Position numbers and translations under genes: made by a program. From Lachnospiraceae bacterium (lineage in GTDB: Bacteria; Bacillota; Clostridia; Lachnospirales; Lachnospiraceae), in contig CAAGPW010000200.1 of the NCBI GenBank assembly GCA_900771955.1, positions 1 through 10,632 on the forward strand: 10,632 nt of DNA, read 5' to 3'. Below are positions 6,998 through 10,632 of this stretch, one piece after another. Under the pieces are notes generated by a model that saw nothing but the letters and a program-made list of their open reading frames with translations, was not told the DNA's origin and searched no databases. Positions within the stretch are counted from its first letter, which is position 1; each line of letters begins with the position of its first letter.

Positions 6998-7043
6998 AAA
7001 AGGGCCTCCGGTATTCTGCTTAAAGAATGCCGGGGGCTTTTTT
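6998..7043 (+). terminator. Hairpin terminator between oppA and the serine hydrolase
   Basis: Positions 7004-7017 pair with 7024-7037 in a 14-bp GC-rich stem with two wobbles (7012-7029 and 7007-7034) and a 6-base loop. The flanking A-run and T-run (to 7043) can extend it. It should stop most transcripts after oppA. The hydrolase gene starts 15 nt beyond the T-run, with no promoter visible between, so the two hydrolase genes are probably expressed by partial readthrough. Confidence 0.85.
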
Positions 7044-7058
7044 CAGGGGGAATGCAAA

Positions 7059-7856
7059 ATGAAACAATCAGAACTTGAACAGTATCTGAAAAATGAAAGT
7101 GACAGATTTCCGGGGAAAGTGGCATATCAGTTTGTGGATATGGACGGCAGGCGGGAAACGATTGCATGTGGAGAAAAAGACCGCACAGTATCAGCGAGTA
7201 TGATAAAAGTGCCGGTCATGCTGGCACTTTTCGATGAAATGAAGAAAAATAATATTTCACTTAAAACGGAACTTCCGGTAAAACAGTCGGATATTCTGCC
7301 GGATTCTATCGTATATGAATATGGAGAGACAAAAAGTTCGCTTTATGAACTGGCTTACTGGATGATCGTAAACAGTGACAATACGGCGGCCAATGTTTTG
7401 ATGAACTATCTGGGATTTGACAGGATTAACCGTTTCTGCGAAAAGACCGGGCTTAATGAAACGAGAGCAGAGCGCTGCATGCTGGATGAGGAGGCAGTCC
7501 GCGCGGGACGCAACAACTATATGTCTCTCGCTGATTTTTACACCTGTATCTGCCGGCTGCGGGATAACGAAAAAAAAGATCCGTTTGCAGCGTGCGGACT
7601 GGAGATCTTAAAAAAGAACCGGGATTACGGTGATCTGCTGCGCTATATCACAGATTTTTCCTATGTGGCGCACAAGTCCGGAGAACTGGATGATATTATC
7701 CACGATGCAGGACTTTTTGGCACTGCGAAAGGAAGCTATTTTTTTGGTGTGTTCGTATCGGAGTTTGCACCGGAGGAGCAGATGCGGCATGAGGCGGAAA
7801 AACTGATCGGAAGAATGTCAGAGAAAGTGTATCAGGCATATAATGAGGAAAATTAA
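7059..7856 (+). CDS. Cytoplasmic SxxK serine hydrolase, class A beta-lactamase-like fold
   Basis: The 265-aa protein has the three motifs of penicilloyl-serine enzymes in the right order and spacing: S47-M-I-K50 (SxxK), S106-D-N108 (SDN) and K206-S-G208 (KTG-like). There is no signal peptide or membrane segment, so it should act in the cytoplasm, unlike secreted beta-lactamases. In the omega-loop region (TRAERCMLDEEAVRAG, 135-150) the Glu166 of class A lactamases aligns by eye with M141, so efficient beta-lactam hydrolysis is unlikely. It is followed one base later by the YkfC-like endopeptidase, and the operon handles wall peptides. My inference is a peptidase on imported muropeptides, perhaps a D-Ala carboxypeptidase standing in for LdcA/YkfA. 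ATG 7059 has AGGGGG (7045-7050) at 8 nt. The fold is well supported; the substrate is unknown. Confidence 0.85.
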   Translation: MKQSELEQYLKNESDRFPGKVAYQFVDMDGRRETIACGEKDRTVSASMIKVPVMLALFDEMKKNNISLKTELPVKQSDILPDSIVYEYGETKSSLYELAYWMIVNSDNTAANVLMNYLGFDRINRFCEKTGLNETRAERCMLDEEAVRAGRNNYMSLADFYTCICRLRDNEKKDPFAACGLEILKKNRDYGDLLRYITDFSYVAHKSGELDDIIHDAGLFGTAKGSYFFGVFVSEFAPEEQMRHEAEKLIGRMSEKVYQAYNEEN

Positions 7857-7857
7857 C

Positions 7858-8730
7858 ATGGAATATGGAATTGTAAAAGTGCCATCGGCATTTTTGTATG
7901 AAGAGGATAAAAAAAGTATTGCGGATGAGCTGCTGATGGGCTGGGCGGTAAAGGTGCTGGAGACAGAAGCGGATCACTGCAGAGTCGTGACACATTATGG
8001 CTATGGGGGCTATATAAAGCGTGAGGCTCTTCTGGAAGCAGACCGTGAAGCACTGGCAGATCGGGAAAAGCAGCGAAGGCTCTGTGTGGTGACGCGGGCG
8101 TTTGCCGATGTCCTTGCAGAACCGAAGGTACAGGGAGAGATAAAAAGAACCATATGCCGGGGCAGCTTTGCAGATGTTGGAACAGAGAAAGTAAACGGAT
8201 ACTGTCTGGTGCAGCTTGCAGACGGAACGAAAGGGTATCTTCCACAGGTTGCGCTGTCGGAACGAAAAGACAGCGATGCGTGGCTTTGGAAAGAGCAAAA
8301 TGCGGATTTTTTTGTAAAGCAGACAGAAGACGCCGGAATCTGTGAAGAAAAATTCCGGTCAGAGATTGTTTTGAATGCCAGAAGATATCTTGGCACACAG
8401 TATCGCTGGGGTGGAAAATCAGCATCCGGCATCGACTGCTCCGGGCTTGCCTTTATGAGCTATCAGATGGCAGGCATCTTAATCTACCGTGATGCTGAGA
8501 TTAAGGAGGGCTATCCGGTCCGGGCGATCGAAAAAGAGGCTTTAAAGCCGGGAGATCTCATTTATTTCCCGGGACATGTGGCGATGTACCTTGGAAGAGA
8601 CCATTACATTCATGCCACGGGTTATGAGAAAAGCTTTGGCTGCGTTATAAACAGCTTAAATCCGGCAGATTCGGATTACAGAGCGGATCTTCCGCCGAAG
8701 ATATGTGCATATGGAAGTATATTTGAATAA
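7858..8730 (+). CDS. ykfC: Gamma-D-glutamyl-L-diamino acid endopeptidase, SH3b-NlpC/P60 (YkfC-like)
   Basis: This peptidase should cut L-Ala-gamma-D-Glu away from the diamino acid in murein peptides, producing the dipeptide used by the epimerase encoded at the start of the operon. From ATG 7858 the protein has 290 aa. Two bacterial SH3-like regions (about 1-60, with GGYIKRE, and 72-135, with GTKGYLPQ) precede a C-terminal NlpC/P60 domain (about 168-290). The catalytic residues are visible: C194 in GIDCSG, H240 in PGHVAMYLG and H252 in YIHATG. There is no signal peptide, which fits intracellular recycling rather than wall turnover. An in-frame ATG at 7843 would overlap the hydrolase, but GAGGA (7845-7849), 8 nt before 7858, favours the later start, one base after the hydrolase stop. 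Shorter than Bacillus YkfC (about 330 aa, from memory). Confidence 0.9.
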   Translation: MEYGIVKVPSAFLYEEDKKSIADELLMGWAVKVLETEADHCRVVTHYGYGGYIKREALLEADREALADREKQRRLCVVTRAFADVLAEPKVQGEIKRTICRGSFADVGTEKVNGYCLVQLADGTKGYLPQVALSERKDSDAWLWKEQNADFFVKQTEDAGICEEKFRSEIVLNARRYLGTQYRWGGKSASGIDCSGLAFMSYQMAGILIYRDAEIKEGYPVRAIEKEALKPGDLIYFPGHVAMYLGRDHYIHATGYEKSFGCVINSLNPADSDYRADLPPKICAYGSIFE

Positions 8731-8764
8731 ATAATATTCAGAAAAATCATAAAAGAATGGCAGG

Positions 8765-8798
8765 AAAAGTCCAACCGAAATGTGGTTGGGCTTTTTTT
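8765..8798 (+). terminator. Rho-independent terminator ending the murein-peptide operon
   Basis: Positions 8765-8776 pair with 8784-8795 in a 12-bp stem (one U-G wobble, 8770 with 8790) with a 7-base loop, followed by seven T (8792-8798). It lies 34 nt after ykfC and just before the next promoter, so it separates the two transcription units. Confidence 0.88.
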
Positions 8799-8808
8799 CA
8801 AAAACTAC

Positions 8809-8837
8809 TTGACCTGTCGTAGTAGTTGTGCTATGAT
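8809..8837 (+). promoter_or_regulatory. Extended -10 promoter P2 for the padR unit
   Basis: The -35 TTGACC (8809-8814) and -10 TATGAT (8832-8837) are 17 bp apart, with TGC (8829-8831) extending the -10. A 7-bp inverted repeat AACTACT/AGTAGTT (8803-8809 and 8821-8827) brackets the -35, and CTGTCGTA (8814-8821), the inverse of the downstream repeat core, lies in the spacer. This fits a promoter shut by a bound repressor. The transcript should start near 8844, leaving a leader of about 96 nt. Confidence 0.85.
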
Positions 8838-8854
8838 TACTCCATCAGTAGTAT

Positions 8855-8910
8855 TACGACAGACGTAGTACGACAGACATAATACGACAGACATAATACG
8901 ACAGACGTAT
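8855..8910 (+). repeat. Four tandem 14-bp repeats in the padR leader, candidate operator
   Basis: Four head-to-tail units, consensus TACGACAGACRTAN, occupy 8855-8868, 8869-8882, 8883-8896 and 8897-8910; units 2 and 3 are identical. A degraded fifth copy (TACATAGACAGG) follows at 8911-8922. The core TACGACAG occurs a further time, inverted, inside the promoter at 8814-8821. The array lies about 11-66 nt downstream of the predicted transcription start and ends before the padR ribosome binding site. PadR autoregulation is the obvious hypothesis, although PadR dimers generally bind inverted repeats, so direct repeats are unexpected. Confidence 0.75.
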
Positions 8911-8939
8911 TACATAGACAGGAGAAAGAAGGAGGAGAC

Positions 8940-9293
8940 ATGACAGAGATCAGCAGCGATGTTATCCGTGGTTATAACGATACGATCATTCTGTATCTGC
9001 TTTTAAAGGAACCATCCTATGGCTATGAGATTTCGAAGAAGATCCGGAATCTTTCGGAAGAAAAATATGTCATCAAAGAGACGACACTTTATTCCGCATT
9101 TACGCGTATGCAGAAGAATGGTTATATCGTATCTTTTTACGGAGATGAGACCGGCGGAAAAAGAAGGACGTATTATCAGATCACAGAAAAAGGAAGGACC
9201 TATTATTATGAAAAGTGTAAGGAATGGGTGCTGACCAAAGATGTGATAGAGAAATTCATTATCAGGGAGGAATGCGGGAATGGAAACAATTAG
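8940..9293 (+). CDS. PadR-family transcriptional regulator
   Basis: This 117-aa protein is a small winged-helix repressor of the PadR family. The N-terminal helices (GYNDTIILYLLLKEPSYGYEI, about 11-30) lead to a recognition helix region (KETTLYSAFTRMQKNGYI, 46-63) and a wing with GGKRRTYYQITEKGR (72-86), all typical of the family. The C-terminus is a short helix with no separate ligand domain, as in the small PadR group. It probably dimerises and represses its own unit; the repeats in its leader are the likely target. AAGGAGG (8929-8935) lies 4 nt before ATG 8940, a short gap. The gene overlaps the next by 14 bases, so the regulator and the membrane protein are made together. The inducer is unknown. 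Confidence 0.92.
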   Translation: MTEISSDVIRGYNDTIILYLLLKEPSYGYEISKKIRNLSEEKYVIKETTLYSAFTRMQKNGYIVSFYGDETGGKRRTYYQITEKGRTYYYEKCKEWVLTKDVIEKFIIREECGNGNN

Positions 9294-10269
9294 AAACTAT
9301 CTGGAGAATATGTTTATGAATCTGCCGAGGACACCGGAAGTCATGAAGGCGAAAACGGAACTGGGGCAGATGATGGAGGATAAATACAATGAACTGATCG
9401 CGGAAGGAAAAATGGACAATGAAGCGACCGGCATTGTAATCTCTGAATTTGGAAATCTGGAGGAACTGGCGGAGGAGCTTGGCATTTGTGATTATCTGAA
9501 GAAAGGAAATTTCGCAGAACAGAAAGCATTGCCGACGGACACGGTGAAGAATTTTATTTCAGATAAGATAAGGTCTTCGGTGCGCGTTGCACTGGGTGTA
9601 TTGTTTTGTATTGTAAGTCCGGTTGGATGTATCTTTTTTGACGCGCTTGCCGGAAAAAGCGGGATTGCCGGAGATGGGGCAAAAGCTGCAGGTGTTCTTA
9701 TGCTGTTCCTTCTGGTTGCAGCGGGAGTGGGCTTTATCGTTTATGATGGTGTGCGGATGAGCAAATGGGCGTATCTGAAAAAGGGTGGTCTGATGCTTGA
9801 CTTTGCAACAGAGCAGTATGTGAGAGAGCAGATGGAAAATTTCCGCCCGACCTATGCACTTTATATCACACTCGGCGTGGTGTGCTGCATTATAAGTGTG
9901 ATCCCGGCTGCGGTCATTGATTCCTTCTGGTATGGCTCCATGTTTTTAAACGATATGGGAGGAGCAATCCTTCTGATCCTGGTTGGGGTCGGTGTGATGT
10001 TCTTTATCATGGGGGCAAAGCGCAAGCATTGTTATGAGACGCTGCTTGACATCAGTCATGTGCAGATGGCTGGTGAGGCTATGGGAGCGGATAACGGGGA
10101 GAGTGGTCTGGAAAAAGAAGTGATGTCTGTATACTGGCCAACGATCACCTGCCTGTATCTGATCTGGAGTTTTCTTACCATGGCATGGTATATTACCTGG
10201 ATCATCTGGCCTGTTGCAGGAGTTATGAGTCATATTGTGCGTATCATATGCAGAGAAATTAAAAAGTAA
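9280..10269 (+). CDS. Membrane protein with N-terminal permease-prefix (DUF1700-like) domain
   Basis: The first 75 or so residues (METIRNYLEN, then LPRTPEVMKAKTEL, then ATGIVISEFGNLEELAEELG) form the charged helical prefix domain often found downstream of PadR regulators in Firmicutes. It probably lies in the cytoplasm. Five or six hydrophobic segments follow (about 101-122, 136-156, 193-213, 227-245, 286-304 and 305-322), so the 329-aa protein is a multi-pass membrane protein. There is no recognisable transporter or enzyme motif. The start has AGGGAGG (9264-9270) 9 nt upstream and lies inside the 3' end of padR, indicating translational coupling. It may sense or respond to envelope stress together with the next protein, but that is inference from the module and the function is not known. 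Confidence 0.85.
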   Translation: METIRNYLENMFMNLPRTPEVMKAKTELGQMMEDKYNELIAEGKMDNEATGIVISEFGNLEELAEELGICDYLKKGNFAEQKALPTDTVKNFISDKIRSSVRVALGVLFCIVSPVGCIFFDALAGKSGIAGDGAKAAGVLMLFLLVAAGVGFIVYDGVRMSKWAYLKKGGLMLDFATEQYVREQMENFRPTYALYITLGVVCCIISVIPAAVIDSFWYGSMFLNDMGGAILLILVGVGVMFFIMGAKRKHCYETLLDISHVQMAGEAMGADNGESGLEKEVMSVYWPTITCLYLIWSFLTMAWYITWIIWPVAGVMSHIVRIICREIKK

Positions 10270-10284
10270 GAGGAGAAAGAGAAA

Positions 10285-10632
10285 ATGAAAAAAGCAATTT
10301 ATTTAAGTATTCTGGCACTGATCACGGTGGGCTGCATCATCTGGCGCGTTGGCGTGGATGCGTTTGGCTGGTTTAGTGCGCATGATACAATAAGTGCGCA
10401 TGATACAATATTAAATGAAAGTCAGAACATGACAGATGGGGCAGAGACACTGGATGCCTTTTCGGGGCTGAACGTGGAAACGGATACCATGGATGTTACG
10501 GTGCAGCAGGGAAAAGAATATGGTATTTCCTATGAGGTGGCAGAGAAAGATGCATTCCAGTATTCCCTGGAGAATGGTACACTTACTATTACACAGAAAC
10601 ATCCTAAACACTGGATCGGCGGTGTATACATG
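10285..10632 (+). CDS. DUF4097-like envelope protein, 3' end beyond the window
   Basis: The reading frame is open for 116 codons from ATG 10285 to the window edge, so the gene is incomplete here. It starts with a hydrophobic signal or anchor segment (about 4-20), within which TVGC (14-17) resembles a weak lipobox. A linker contains the sixfold-residue repeat SAHDTI twice. From about residue 58 the pattern FSGLNVETDTMDVTVQQG and then LENGTLTITQK matches the start of the beta-repeat DUF4097 (putative adhesin) domain, expected outside the membrane. AGAGGAG (10269-10275) lies 9 nt before the start and 15 nt separate it from the membrane-protein gene. It completes the common padR, prefix-membrane-protein, DUF4097 gene set. 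Its molecular role is not known. Confidence 0.78.
   Translation, partial: MKKAIYLSILALITVGCIIWRVGVDAFGWFSAHDTISAHDTILNESQNMTDGAETLDAFSGLNVETDTMDVTVQQGKEYGISYEVAEKDAFQYSLENGTLTITQKHPKHWIGGVYM
10375..10410 (+). repeat. Perfect 18-bp tandem duplication inside the DUF4097-like gene
   Basis: AGTGCGCATGATACAATA occurs twice in direct succession (10375-10392 and 10393-10410) without a mismatch. It adds six codons in frame, giving SAHDTI-SAHDTI just after the membrane segment. Exact identity points to a recent slippage duplication in the linker, which can tolerate length change. Confidence 0.9.

Noticed and set aside
7059..7856. Classical class A beta-lactamase resistance gene
   Set aside because: There is no export signal, no Glu166 equivalent by eye and no resistance-gene or mobile-element context.
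7843..7857. Upstream ATG start for the YkfC-like gene
   Set aside because: It lacks a well-placed ribosome binding site, whereas GAGGA at 7845-7849 is ideally spaced for ATG 7858.
7696..8425. Long minus-strand open frames (up to 200 codons) opposite the serine hydrolase and YkfC genes
   Set aside because: They lie opposite clearly recognised genes, have no family-like sequence and are rich in the residues expected from antisense reading of the coding frame.
8855..8910. CRISPR-like array
   Set aside because: The 14-bp units are directly adjacent without spacers and lie between a promoter and the padR start codon.

Overview
The window reads as chromosomal DNA from a Gram-positive anaerobe of the Clostridia, most likely Lachnospiraceae (inferred from protein character, strong AGGAGG ribosome binding sites, U-tailed hairpin terminators and moderate G+C; no marker gene is present to prove it). 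Every convincing gene lies on the + strand, in two transcription units.

Unit 1 (about 95-8798) looks like a murein-peptide import and breakdown operon. A strong promoter (95-123) is followed by a terminator-like hairpin, then an L-Ala-D/L-Glu epimerase (YkfB-like), a second hairpin, a complete five-part oligopeptide ABC transporter (two ATPases OppD/OppF, two permeases OppB/OppC, and a large lipoprotein binding protein), a third hairpin, a cytoplasmic SxxK-type serine hydrolase, and a cytoplasmic SH3b-NlpC/P60 endopeptidase (YkfC-like). The implied route is: the binding protein captures cell-wall peptides; OppBCDF imports them; the serine hydrolase may trim them (inference, perhaps a D-Ala carboxypeptidase); YkfC cuts the gamma-D-Glu-diamino acid bond to release L-Ala-D-Glu; and the epimerase makes L-Ala-L-Glu, which ordinary peptidases can use. 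The layout parallels the dpp-ykf operon of Bacillus subtilis, but in place of the LD-carboxypeptidase gene (ykfA) this window carries a beta-lactamase-fold protein.

Three of the operon's genes (epimerase, oppD, serine hydrolase) sit 16-33 nt behind the base of a U-tailed hairpin, so graded or conditional readthrough is likely. A fourth hairpin (8765-8798) ends the unit.

Unit 2 (8809 to the window end) starts with a near-consensus extended -10 promoter and a leader with four tandem 14-bp repeats. It encodes a PadR-family regulator, a multi-pass membrane protein with an N-terminal permease-prefix (DUF1700-like) domain, and the start of a DUF4097-like envelope protein that runs off the window. 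The repeated 8-mer TACGACAG is also present inverted inside the promoter, which suggests autoregulation by the PadR protein.

The first 90 bases are a cluster of palindromes with no gene. No tRNA, rRNA, CRISPR array or insertion sequence was seen.
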